DNA of 64,000 bases, from NCBI RefSeq assembly GCF_000213175.1, contig NW_009799103.1, positions 2,656,322 to 2,720,321 of the forward strand, in the 5' to 3' direction. A program made the translations under genes and the position numbers. The stretch comes from Neurospora tetrasperma FGSC 2508 (Eukaryota; Ascomycota; Sordariomycetes; Sordariales; Sordariaceae). Below are positions 22,187 through 33,575 of this stretch, piece by piece (position 1 is the first letter of the stretch; each line of letters opens with the position of its first letter). Below the pieces are notes generated by a model. The model was not told where the DNA came from, ran no database searches, and saw nothing but the letters and a program-made list of their open reading frames with translations.

Positions 22187-24909
22187 TTAGCAGTACCCAT
22201 TAGCCTTCAACCAGCTCTTAACAACCTCGGCATCCCTCATCTTGTACGCCGCCCGTCCCCTGATCTTATCCTTGACCTGCTCCAACGTCCTGTCAAAGCC
22301 CTTGGTGCTGACCTTGCTAAAGAAGTCCTCGATCTCCTTGAGCGTCTCGAGATCCGCAAACTTGGGCAAGCTGACGTTGACCATGCGGTCGACGAGGATG
22401 GGGTTACCGCCAAGCTTGGCATTGAACTTGTCCCAGTTGTCACGGAGGTAGGCCCAGAGGAGAGGGCGAGCGATGCGGTTCCCGGCCATGTTGCCAGACA
22501 GAATGTGCATGTCGGCGCCGGGCACCGAGTCTCTGGGATGAGCGGGAGGCGCAGAGTCGAAGAGGAAGGGAAGGAGGACGTCCTCAATGAGGGCCTCGTC
22601 GGTGACCTGACCGAGGGCCTGGAGGCAGACCTCCTTGCCGTCAATGGCGGGGGTGGTAAACCACTCCTCCTTGATGGCAGCAACGGCGTTGGCGGGGTCC
22701 TTCTTGAGGGCAGCACGGTAGACGGGAAGACGAAGATCCGCAGGGATGGGAGCACCGGTAGGGTTGGCGCGCCATTCGTTCCAGCGCCTGAAGGCCTCGT
22801 CAATGACCTCCTCGTGCGAGTTGGCCACCGCAGTAAGAAGGAGGCGCTTGCGAAGGAGAGGAATGTTGTAGTTCTCGCCCTGCTTAGGCTCCCAGCCGAC
22901 CTCCTTGAGAGCCTTGTCAATAAGCTCGAGAGTGAACTTTTCAAGACCCTTCTTGACCTCCTCGTCGTCGCCAAAGATAGACTTGAGAGTATTGACCGAG
23001 TCCAAAGCCTGGCTAAGAACACGGTAGTGGGTCTCGTTCTTTAGACCCTGGACGAAAGACAGCAGAGCGGCAGTGGTGGAGTTGCCAGCAAACGCAAGAT
23101 CGGCCGCGGAACCAGTGATGAAGATCTTGTCCTCGGTAGTGAGATGAGCGAGCTGAGTACCCAGAGTCTTGAGACGAGACTCGGGGTAGTTGACGCGGTA
23201 GAAGCCAGTGGCGTTGGCATTGAGCTGGTAAAAGTCTTGGCTGACGCCGTCAATGGTAGTCTCCTTGGTCTGGAGAGACAGTGGCTCAATATCCTGCGAA
23301 CCAATCTTACCCCTGAGGGACAGAGGAACCCACCAAGTGGTCTTGTCATCCTCAGGCTTGACATCGCCGGTAGACAGGAAACGAGCCTGCTTGACAGAGA
23401 TCTGATCCTTGCCCTCGGTAACACTAACTACAGGGAAACCAATTTCCTCAATCCAGGGACGCATGATGGTGTTGACATCGACACCAGAAGCCTCGCTCAA
23501 GGCATTCCAGAGAGCCTCGGTCTTGGCATTGCCGTAAGCGTGGCGCTGAAGGTAGAGAGCGATACCCTTGAGGAAAGTCTTGATACCAAGATGGGAGGCC
23601 AACATGCGAATCATGGAGCAACCCTTGAGGTAGCTGATCTTGTCGAAAATCTGGTTCACATCGAGAGCGTCGCGAACCTCGACCTGGATGGGGTGTGAGG
23701 CGCGGACGGAGTCAAGGAGGAAAGCCTGGTCCATGCCCTCGTTGATGAACTGCGGCCACACCTCCCAGTCAGGGTGGAGGTGATCGGTTGCCAGCCAACC
23801 AGCCCAGGTAGCGAAACCCTCGTTCAGCCAGAGCTCATCCCACCAGTCCATGGTGACAAGGTTACCAAACCACTGATGGGCAAGTTCGTGGGCAACGACA
23901 TAGGCAATACGGTTGCGGAATCTGGCCTCGGAAAGCTTCTCATCGAACAGAATAGCGGTCATACGGTACGTGACGAGACCCCAGTTCTCCATGGCACCGT
24001 GGGTGAACTCGTGGACAGCCAGGATGTCGCTCTTGGGGAGAGGATAGTCGATCTCGAACTGCTCCGAGAAGTAGTCGATGATCTTGGGGGCGTGCTCAAG
24101 GGCCCACCTGCCCTGCTCCTTGAGGCCGCGGGTAGTGTAGACACGGACGGGGAGCTTCTTGCCATTGTACTCGCGGTCGGTAAAGGCCTCGACGTACTCA
24201 AAGTCGCCCACAGCCCAGGCCAGGAGGTAGGTGCTCATGACAGGGCTGCGCTCGAAAGAGACGAGCTTCTTGTTGGGGCCGGCGGGCTTGGTCTCCTTGA
24301 CGGGCATGTTGGAGAGGGCGACCTGGTCGTCGGGGATCTCAATGGCGAAATCGAAGGTGGCCTTGAGGTTGGGCTCGTCGAAGCAGGGGAAGGCGCGGCG
24401 AGCATCGCAGGACTCGAACTGGGTGCTGAGCATGTAGTGGAACTCGTCGTCGCGGGGGACACTGGCGGCCGCAGGAGCAGCGGGCTTGTACTGGGAGCGG
24501 TAGAAACCGGCCATGTCGTGGTTGAGCTCACCGGTGAAGTCGAGGGTCAGGGAGACATTGTCGGCGACGGGAAGCTCCTCGGCAAAGGAGATGGTGGAGC
24601 GCTGGGCCTTTGTGTCCTCGGCGAACTGGGTCGACTCCCATGATTGCGGGCCGGCCGTCAACTTGGCGTTGAGGAGCTTGATCTCGAGGGTGTTGAGGAC
24701 AATGTCCTTGGTGGGCTTGACGAGCTTACCGTCGATCCTGGGAGTTGTCGCAAGTCAGATGGCGCCAAACGACGGGACTCGGGGAGATTGGAATCTCAAG
24801 CGTACCTTACGGTGCCCTTGTAGGACCACGAGGTGAAGTCAAGATCACGGATCTCGAGATCATAGTGGATGGGCTTGAAGTTGTCGGGGAGGATGTCGCG
24901 GTCCGTCAT
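22187..24909 (-). CDS. APE2: M1-family zinc aminopeptidase (Ape2/Aap1 type)
   Basis: Removes N-terminal residues from peptides. Exons 24909-24806 and 24737-22187, with a 68-nt intron (donor GTACGC, acceptor CCAG), join to 884 aa. The junction gives YKGTVRIDGKLVKPTKDIVL, as expected for the N-terminal beta domain. Further on are the substrate-anchoring GAMEN (282-286), the zinc site HELAH (318-322) with the third ligand Glu in NEGFATW (about 341), and the ERAP1-like helical C-terminal domain (WNEWRANPTGAPIPADLR). The short form starts MTDRDILPDNFKP at 24909. The same frame is open upstream to another ATG at 25449, which would add 180 Ser/Thr/Arg-rich residues starting MHLAAVRTKTNAVAIGRW, a plausible mitochondrial presequence. 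Which start is used cannot be decided from sequence. Confidence 0.95.
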
Positions 24910-25323
24910 GTTTTCGCGGCGTTTGGCTCTGGCGTGGGCAGAGCAGTAGCGGGATCCAAGAACAAGAAACGGAGGAGGAACAGCGCAAGTCTGAAGCTTG
25001 GGGCGAAGGCGAGAAGTGGTAAAAGTAGCAGTCCTGGGCGAAGAAGAAATAGAAGTAGTAGTAGAAGAAGAAGAAGAAGAAGAAGAGGAAGAGGGGACCG
25101 GCAACGACGACGAGACAGAGTGGAACCGGGAGACGTGCTGGGTAGTACCAGTAACAGAAGATGGACGAATGACGAAAGAAGCCGGCGTGGACGAGGAGGA
25201 GAAGGAGGAGGAGGAGGACGCTAGCAGCGGGCGGGAAGCTGCAATGCGGGTACAGCTTGGCCGAGCACCAGCAGCAATGATCGCCTGGATGGTGCGGGGT
25301 GATGATGATTTGCGGGATAGTGG

Positions 25324-25369
<46 letters not shown>

Positions 25370-25370
25370 G
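25324..25370. repeat. (GTT)n microsatellite
   Basis: About 15 tandem GTT units. On the minus strand they read as a run of Thr codons (ACA/ACC) inside the possible N-terminal extension of the aminopeptidase. Confidence 0.95.
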
Positions 25371-25449
25371 ATAGGAGTGAAGAGCGACTCGTCTTCCACC
25401 TGCCAATGGCAACTGCATTGGTCTTTGTTCTTACCGCCGCCAGATGCAT

Positions 25450-26851
25450 CTTGTATCCAGTCTCCAATTCCTCGATAAATATGATGATGATCACAGACAC
25501 GCAAACTGGTAGCTCTCAGCTGTGTCCAGTTGCTGTTGTCCAACAGGGGCACTGTGCTGTGTTCTCGGAAGCTCAACCCTGGAAAGACGAAAGCTGTGTC
25601 CACCAAATTCAACCCACAATACCTATGTACCAGCTTCCACTTTCACTTCGATGGTTTTTTTTTCTTCTGTCTTCTTTTTTTTCTTTTTTCTCCAGCTGTC
25701 TCGTATAACCCCACCGCAAGGCACAGAGCAGATAGTCAATTGGATGACAGACTGGGATCAGGCCGTTTGAATCAGTGAGTTGATAGCTCGTTATCAAATG
25801 TGCTGCGGTTTGCGTCGGGATGTACCGAATGCCCGTGGATTGCTTCTTTTTTTCAACAAATTCCACTTTTCACTCAATGTCAGGTTCAGTTGCTGTGACG
25901 CCGGGATCCGATCCAGAGATTTGTGGTAGTCAGGGTACCTAACAATTAGGTCATGAAAAATAAAAGACAGAGGGAAATAAAAGGTCAAAAGCCAACTGCC
26001 AATTGAGGACATTGACTGCTCGGGAAACATGACAAGAAGGGAAGGCGGGAAGAATGTCGAGTCGAGCTCCCCCTGCTTTCCCTCCTCCTCATGCGCTTAA
26101 GGTGGGTCCGTCCAGAGCTCTGACTTTTGTCACTGTCAATGTCCCGCTTTTAGCGCGTAACGTGGGTCCATATCAGCTGTTGAACCGCGGATCTAGAATG
26201 CCGAGAGAAGACTTGATTTCTTGGCCATAATTCTCTTAAGTGGAATTCAACTTGTTCCTCTTCGGTGACAAACAATCAGAGGTTACATGTAATATTGATC
26301 ATGTAGTATTACTGTCGACCTTGAGCTCCGATAATAACCCTAAACCCTTTCTGCGTAAAAACGCGTATATATACGCGATAAGCAACTGTTGATGTCCCGT
26401 CATCAGCCAGAACTAGAACACATGAGCCCGACTTCGACATCGCTACTATAAGAGCATGCCGTTGGTTTGTAGATATGACCTTTTTTCCCCGCTCAGTCGT
26501 CTTGTTAACAACAGACTCTGTCCATAGTCGAGGGCAGATCCCGATATGCCGACATCAAACCAAAAAATAAACCTTGTTACCCACGATCCATCGTACCGTT
26601 CCCTGCCGTATATCCATCCCTTGATATCTCAACCTCAGTGCTCCTCCATACCCATGTTTACCATCCGTAGCTTATCTCAAAGGTCATTTTACATTGGCGC
26701 AAAGGAAATCAAAAGGAGATACAAGGAGCGAGCGAAAAGCCAGGACGCATGAGCGGCATAACTTCAGAACCGAGACGCTTTCTCAAAGACTTACCTGTGC
26801 CCACTCCCCCACTCGCGGGGAGACAAGTCGCCTTGGCAACGTATCCGCCTC
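25450..26851. other. Intergenic spacer with palindrome
   Basis: 1.4 kb between two minus-strand genes. It holds T-rich tracts (25658-25690), a CCCTAAACCCT telomere-like motif near 26337, and the palindrome listed separately. No gene seen. Confidence 0.5.
26362..26377. promoter_or_regulatory. Perfect 16-bp palindrome CGCGTATATATACGCG
   Basis: The 16 bases are identical on both strands, with an AT core flanked by CGCG arms. They lie upstream of the aminopeptidase promoter side and about 30 bp after a CCCTAAACCCT motif. It could be a binding site for a dimeric factor or a chance palindrome. Confidence 0.6.
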
Positions 26852-26993
26852 TCACACATTCTTCCAGTCATGCGCAGTCAGATTATCCTCCAGCATCCTC
26901 TCCGCCGTCTCCCTCGGATCTGCTTCGCCCGTCGGCCGCGTCATCGGTGACGACACTTCCATCGGCCGCAGCTGAAACTCCGATTGAGTCTGG

Positions 26994-27028
<35 letters not shown>

Positions 27029-28549
27029 AAGCTGTTGATATTGTTGCTGCTGACGTTGCTGTTGCTGGAGATGATGTTGATATTGCTGGAACGGGTACGG
27101 ATGCTGCTGCTGCTGATTCGACCTCGGCCTCTCTTCGCGATAATGACGGCCAGCCGAAGTAGGCGAAAAGTTCTGCGGAAGAGGCAAGGGGCCAGTGGCC
27201 GTGGTATCGACAAAATCCTCATCCATCGGCGCAAACTGGCTCCGGACGCGGGCACCACCAGCAGCAGCGGGGTTGTGATCGCGGTCAAGGGCGACGCCAT
27301 CCACCATTCTGGCATCACGGCGCTCATTAAACACGGCCGATTGGTTGGCGGGCGTCGAGTCGTTACCACCACCAATGCTGTATTCGCGGTCCTGGAGCAT
27401 CCCACCTTCCCGACGGATGATGTCGCGGATAACGTCTCTTCCTCCACCACCAGCTCCTCCTCTGCCTACGCTACCACTGCTCGTCGGGGGGAAACCACTG
27501 CTGCCAGCGAACGTATCTGACAATCCGGAGCTGCTCCTCTCCAGGCCCCATCCAGAAGGACCACCGGCTATGTTCTGTCCAGGCAACGGACGTCGGTGGT
27601 ATATCGGTCCACTAACCGTACTTCCCGCACCTTCTCCAAAGCCAACCAAGCTTTCCCGGCCATCATCGTAGTCGCTCATCCTGTCCTCAAACGTGCCGAC
27701 ACTCCGAGTAGCCAGGTTCTCCTCGTCATCATCCATCATGGCGTCGGGGCCCGTGGCGTACCCGCTGGCCGGAGGACTCGTCGTCGGCATATCCGTGTCG
27801 TTGTCACGGGAGTCTAGGTTCATGGTCATGCTCTGGTCATCGCCGTCATCAAGATCGGGGGCGGTCTCGGTGTTAGTGCCGGTGTGCGAGGTGGCCGAAA
27901 GCGAGGCGGTGGTGGTGCCCTCGTATGCCGAGTCGGTGGCCGAGGCGGAGCCGACCGTGGACATTTTGGTTGCGGCTCTGGGCTGGCCTGCTGCGTCAAA
28001 GTAGGCTGGCGTTACCGGTACATTGGGGTTGCCTTGCTCCATTTGTTGTTGGTGCTGCTGCTGGTAGAAGGAAGACTGGCCATATGAGGGGTTGTTCATG
28101 CCTTGTTGAGGAGTCCCGGTAGAGCCGGCAGACTGGACACCGCGCAGGGCGGACATCATGCCCGGGAGACGGCTTATGCGATCGTTGCGCTCGGCTTCGG
28201 GGTTGGAAGGGGAATATCGGGTGTAGTCGCCGCTGAAGCGGTTACTTGTATGTGGTCCGCTACCATGATGGACATGGCCGCGGTGGCCATCCTTGATGGC
28301 GGTTGTGGAGAGGGTGGAAAGCGAGGTGGTGGTGCTGGTTGGGGTGCCACTGGAAGTATATGACTGTAAGCCTTTCGTGCATCCTTTAAAAAGCATAGAA
28401 GCACCGGACATGGCGCAGACAAGAAGAACGGTGGGCCTTGGCCGAGAACTCGAGCAAACTCACGGCATCTCAGACGGGGTGTCCGGATTGGAGGGCGGTT
28501 GGGGCAGGTTTGCCAAGGTACCCGTAGGATGTGATTGTTGTTGCGACAT
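26852..28549 (-). CDS. Gln-rich disordered protein, function unknown
   Basis: Proposed exons 28549-28464 and 28349-26852 join to 527 aa. The start gives MSQQQSHPTGTLANLPQP; the donor is GCC|GTGAGT, and the acceptor TTCCAG is the one that keeps the long frame. An alternative acceptor (TTACAG, 20 nt earlier) shifts the frame, and an alternative start is the ATG at 28411 inside the intron, so the 5' end is uncertain. The protein is low complexity. A QQQHQQQ block lies near 120, acidic patches (DLDDGDDQ, MMDDDEEN) in the middle, and the RDVIRDIIRREGG helix further on. A polyglutamine stretch from a CAG/CTG repeat (about 26997-27060) precedes a conserved-looking C-terminus, ETAERMLEDNLTAHDWKNV. 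No known domain recognised. Confidence 0.7.
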
Positions 28550-29475
28550 GATTGTTGGATCTGATCTGATCTGAGATTCTTGGTCGCCTATCGCACGAGA
28601 GTGATTCAAATGGCTGTCGTCGTTGCTGTCGCGTTCTGGAGATCCGAACAATAGCGTCCGGGTGGGAGGAATCGTACGGTGAGGTCCGTGAACAGTAAAC
28701 ACAAGCAACGTTTCTCAATATCGCAACGTCGCGACGAACGGTAGGTCTCGGCACGCAGATGATGTATCAGAAACAGCGGAAAAGACACGCCTTTGCTACA
28801 ACACAAGCGCTGGTGGTCGGCGTGGTGTGTTGGGATGTGCGGTGCGGCGTGTCAGGTGCTTCAGTAGTTTTTGTTGTTGAAAGGAGATGTGGGCATTGGA
28901 TTGATGGAATCCAGTGCGACAACGGCTTCCACACTAAAAAGAAGGAGAGCAAAGGTGGAAGGGAAATGACGTCGGGGTACTGCCAGGAGTCCGGTTGTGC
29001 TGCTGAGACAGTGCAAACGAGAACCTTGATGCCCGGCACGTGTGGGGTGCTCCCTCAGTGAGCTGCACCTGGTGCACGCACCTCTAACACTGTAGCCAGC
29101 TGCTCAGCAACTGATGTTACATGTGCGGGGCTGACTTATGCTTGAAGTGTCGACTAAACAGACCATGCTATAATGTTCCTAAGCACCTCGGTCATCGACG
29201 GCTATGTACCCTTCATTCAGCCTTATATTTCGTCACCTTGCTATTCAGGGCTTCATACTTTACCAACCAATCCAATACATCAAAGCCTCCAAGACAAAGA
29301 AAGAAGAAAAAGCAAAGAAAGGACCCTTTCCCCACCATCCCCCATCTCATTCTTTATTAAACCTTCATGTCGCCCCTCGACTACGCATTCACGTTTTCAT
29401 GCAGCACCAAATGATCAGAAAAGAAAGAGAGAAAAAAGAAAAGAAAAGAATAGAAAAAAAAAATACAAACCAACA
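28550..29475. other. Intergenic spacer
   Basis: 926 bp between the Gln-rich gene start and the Dabb gene stop, both on the minus strand. Purine-rich tract near 29420-29465. No coding region supported. Confidence 0.5.
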
Positions 29476-30214
29476 TCAAAACTCCCCCGGGCTGAACTCA
29501 ACAACCTGCCTCCTCTCCACAATCCCCTCGATGCTCTCCACAGCCTCCCGGAACGCCGGGTCCTCCTCCAGGTAGAATTTGCGGTCTTCGGGTGTGTCGA
29601 ATTCGCTCACAAACACGTGGGAGATGCGGCCCTGTTCCAGTGTCATCAAAGTCCGCGTCACGGTGAGCAGATTCATCCATTTATGAAAAAGAAATCGCCG
29701 TGGTTTAGGTCTGTCGGTGAGACTGAAAGGAAACTGAAGGGAAGGGAAGGGGAAAGGGAATTGAACAACATGGGATGAAGGGTGAAAAAAAAAGAACTAA
29801 GCAAGTGAAAAGGACTGATGCAGTAGAAGGAAGTAACGCGACGGAGGAAAAGAAGGCAAGGAAATAAGTAATAAGTGAAAACCAACCCTCAACCCCTCAG
29901 GACAAACATCCGCTCCTCCTATCGCCGTCTTGAGGTACGGCATGTGCGTTTTCGGGTGGATGCAGCGGTCTTTGAGAGACATCATTTTGTCGCAGACCTG
30001 TTTTTTGTTAGTATTTTATTAAAAGGGACTATCAGTCAGCTCTGATCTTCTTCTACACATCGTCGCTTTCAGGTTGTTCTGCACACGAGTCGAGTATTGC
30101 TCGGGATTGCCGCTGAGTCGGGAGGAGAAAGCCAAGTACCGTACTCACCTGCTGAACTTCCTCCTGTGTCGCCAGGGGCTTGAACTCAAAGAGTTCGACG
30201 TGGACGATACCCAT
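29476..30214 (-). CDS. Stress-responsive A/B barrel (Dabb) domain protein
   Basis: Exons 30214-30149, 29997-29887 and 29641-shifted start 29631 to 29476 join to 110 aa, the normal length for single-domain members. The start gives MGIVHVELFEFKPLATQEEV. Exon 2 carries VCDKMMSLKDRCIHP and TAIGGADVCPEGLR, and exon 3 (from 29631) begins GRISHVFVSEFDTPEDRKFY. This matches the Dabb fold: an Ile-Val-His start, a central Gly-Gly, then HVFVxEFxxxEDRxxY, ending ERRQVVEFSPGEF. Such proteins form small ferredoxin-like dimers. Known members act in stress responses or as cyclases and decarboxylases, so no specific reaction can be assigned. Intron 2 is 255 nt with donor GTTGGT, weaker than usual; intron 1 is 151 nt with GTGAGT. 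Confidence 0.9.
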
Positions 30215-31715
30215 GTTTGTTTGTGTCCTTTTCTTTTTAGTAAGTAGATTTAATAGGTAAGTAAGGTAAGTGCAATGTTCAGTTCAAGTTCTCTGGCAAT
30301 GGAAATCAAGTAGATGGTCGTCGAGTTCAAGGCGAGAGGTTGGGATATGCAGTATGATCTTAATATCATATATCGGGCAGGGCAGGCCTGGGAAGCGAGA
30401 AGCTTGTGCAAGATATAACAAATGGTGAAATAAGGTGAGTTGTGCGCTCGAGCTCCCTTCTGTCACTCACATTTGTACAAGTCCGGTCTGTTCCTTCCTC
30501 CCCCCTTTGGTTGTCCCATTCTGATTACATCACTTCAGCATCAGCATCGGCATCATTAACGAACAACACAAGAGTCCCGTGCTTTTATTTCCTTTTGCGT
30601 GAAGGGCCAGTTTCCCGGGGCAACTATCAACAATCATTTCACCGACGATCATGTAGGTAGCTAGCTAATCTTGAAGTCGAGACAGTTCTTTCATGTATAT
30701 ACATAGTCCAGTTCGTTGGTCAACCGGCTTGGGGCTCTTACTTGCACCACATCGAATTATCTGACCAACCTTAGTTCAACCCTCGATTAGTTGTCTGTTA
30801 GCGAGGTTCTTGCGACGGAGCTGGAAAGAGTGCGCAATGAAGTCCCGCGCTAACAACAACCTACCTCTAGGGGTAATGTGTACATACCTACCTAGGTAGA
30901 GGTACCTTCACAGTATACAGTCAAAGGCACAACGAACCTGGTCCGAATCCCCGAGACAACAACCAATCATTACTTGCACCGCCAGCCAGTATAGCTGCAA
31001 GCGTCAGTCAGTAGCCCCTTTTGGCTTTGCGAGTTCATACTCACGACATTTTCACTCAAAAGCAAAGGCATTTTTCAGTTGGTTACGTTGGTCTGATTAT
31101 ACTTCATTGCTTTTGATAGCTCATAGCTGATGGTCGCTTGGCTCTTCCGAAAGAGATGGTATCTACAACGGAACCCCTGATGTTCGAATACACACGCCAT
31201 GCCATAGTTCATCATCATGTACAGGCTGCCTGACAACGAAGCCTCCCAGAGTAGGTAAAACTCTTCCGGTCAGCCTCATCAACGCCGCTGTGTCGGTTGG
31301 ACTTGTGCCCGCATCCTCCGCTCCCCATACATCGCTCCCCATACATCCCAGCCGAGTCGCAGTCCTCTCAAGTTCGTTCCATCGCATCGCACTTTCCAAA
31401 TTTCGGACGAGCCCTTTGTGGCCAACAGAAAGAAAGTACGAAGAATCTGAAGACCACGTCTACTTCAATAGTCTAAAGGGGATTCTCAGACGCCTCGCAC
31501 TTCATAGTGACGCCGGAAGAATCGCTTCCATGTAGCTGGAAGAATCTAGTTCTCTCCTCAAAAAGAGACTTGGGCTGTCCAGAACGGAAGCTGGAACGGG
31601 TGACTTGGTTCACAAATATGTGTTCCATTCACTATTGTCCTTTTCATGTACTTCCCCTTGATTCTTAAGCTGCTCACTCATCAACCAGCCCATAAGGAAG
31701 GAACTCAAGCCCAAC
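30215..31715. other. Intergenic spacer
   Basis: 1.5 kb upstream of the Dabb gene and downstream of the AT-hook gene. It contains TACCTACC/TACCTCTA motifs at about 30865-30907. Short frames here show no protein-like pattern. Confidence 0.5.
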
Positions 31716-33140
31716 CTAAGCTGGCATCCCAGCCGCCGCCCTACTCAGCCTCCTCAACGTAAGCGGCATCACGCCATTGATCAAGGTCTCAATGATCTCA
31801 TCAATAATTTCGCCATCGCCCACGTTCTGCGCCCTCGTGCGACGCAGCCAGTACTCGAAAGGTCCCCGATTTCTAGCGAGTGCGTAACCCAGCTCCGAAC
31901 AACGCTCGGCCGGACTATGCTCCGTGTGCATTTCCGTAAAATGCGTAATCATCTTGGAGATGTCCTTGAGCGGCCACTTGCAGGGGGCGGCGGGGGAGCG
32001 GCCAGTTCCGGCCAAAAGATACTTGGGTGCTGAGCACAGGCGACACTTCCAATAACCGAGTCGCTGGAGTGCTGTGTTTTGCTGGGTTTCTTCGTCGAAT
32101 GGTGTTGGTGAGGCGCCGCTGCCACCGTTTTGCGGATGCTGGTAGGTAGGATGTAGAGGGACGTTGTACTCCCAGGTTCCGGGCGTGCCATAAGGAAGGG
32201 GTTGGGGTGAGCCAGACGAGTTGCCGTTAGGACTGCTGCCTCTCTCCCTCTCCCCCTCCTTGCTGGCGCCATTGGTCATCGCCTCGTCGCCGTCTGCGTC
32301 CAACAACTGCGGCTCATCGGGAGTCAGCTTCGCCTTCTTGGCCGATCCCGTGGTCTTACCGCCGTCGTCGTCATCATCTGACGGACCGCTCCGCTTCACG
32401 CCCGCTACTTGACCCGATCCGGCAAGCAGCGAGGCCGTGTACGCCCGTCCACCACTCGACGCGCTGTAGTTGGTAAAGGGAATTCCCTGCCGGCGCATCT
32501 GGACCTGGAGATTCTCGATCTTGTGCTGGCAGTGGCGGATCTGGTGGCCGAGATCGAGCTGGCGGAGCTGGAAAGTGCGGGTTTCCTGGGGGGTGAGGTC
32601 GGGCAAAGCCAGCGTGGCGGTGCAGAAGGCCAGGTCGTGCTGGTAGGCGTCGATGTCCTCATGGAGCTGGCGAAGCTGAATCTCTTCGATGTTGTTAATG
32701 TTCTCGTATCCAGTGCCGATGACGCGTGAGGCTGCAGTGTATGCACCGCCTCGGGTCAAGGCTGTTGTGTCGTTGTGTTTGCTGTTCTTGCTGATGATCA
32801 TGTCACTGTTACCGTTGCTGGTGACAACCAGCGCTGTCTCATCGTTCTTCTTTGGGGTGCCATTGCTGTTGGATTTGCTTTCCTTGGTGGTGGCGATGGG
32901 AGTGGCGCCGTTGGTCGTTGCGTCCACGGGATTAGGTGTGCTGGAGGCGTCGGGCTCTTCTGCATTGGCATTTGCAGCAGTCTCCGGCTGTGCCTGGCCC
33001 TTGCCTTTCTTCGAGGCACTGGCGGATGTCCGAGGCGTAATCATGCTGGCAGGCTTAGCCGTCTCAGGCTCGGTAGCGGCAGATGGACCACCGACAGAGA
33101 CGGTGATGGAACCGTTGGGAGAGTGCGCCGGCTCCTGAGC

Positions 33141-33176
<36 letters not shown>

Positions 33177-33575
33177 TGGTCGATGAATTAGTATGAAGTG
33201 TTCAGCAAGATGAGATACACATGTGAGGCTGGTCTTCATCATGAACCAAACGGGGTTGGTGAGTGAATGAAGGACATGGGAAATTGGCTTGATACCAATG
33301 GCTAATTATATGTCTACTTCTTTTTTTCATGTTCATGTTGATGTCGTCCATGCGATCGATATCGGTGTGGGATGGATGCAGAAAGTCAAACTGCAAATGT
33401 CATGTTGACATTTTATTTTCCTTTCTCTCTCTCACTTTGCATCTAATGCATCAATCACTCAAACAATCAATGAAAATCAATGGATCGCTGATTTGCCCAC
33501 CTTTCCCTTTGACGCTGCAGCACCGCGCTCTGCTTCCCTCTGCGCGTTTGACGGGCGGCCTCTCTTGGGCGGCAT
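31716..33575 (-). CDS. AT-hook protein with C-terminal Cys/His cluster
   Basis: Exons 33575-33501 and 33173-31716 join in frame to 510 aa, with a 327-nt intron (donor GTGGGC, acceptor ATAG). Exon 1 encodes MPPKRGRPSNAQREAERGAA, whose KRGRPS is an AT-hook for minor-groove binding. Exon 2 opens with polyalanine from a GCT repeat. A helical segment follows (about residues 180-260: IEEIQLRQLHEDIDAYQHDL, then RTFQLRQLDLGHQIRH), then a basic KKAKL stretch. The C-terminal module has YWKCRLCSAP and, 40 residues on, MITHFTEMHTEHSP, which could bind zinc. The long frame on its own starts at an internal ATG (33044) and would lose the AT-hook. Likely a nuclear DNA-binding protein; no named family recognised. 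Confidence 0.8.
33143..33173. repeat. (GCA)n repeat encoding polyalanine
   Basis: Ten GCA/CAG units at the 5' edge of exon 2 of the AT-hook gene, next to the splice acceptor. Repeat length changes would alter the Ala run without shifting frame. Confidence 0.9.

Noticed and set aside
24998-25708. 236-codon plus-strand frame over the aminopeptidase 5' region
   Set aside because: Made of Glu/Val runs from simple repeats opposite the Ser/Thr-rich extension.
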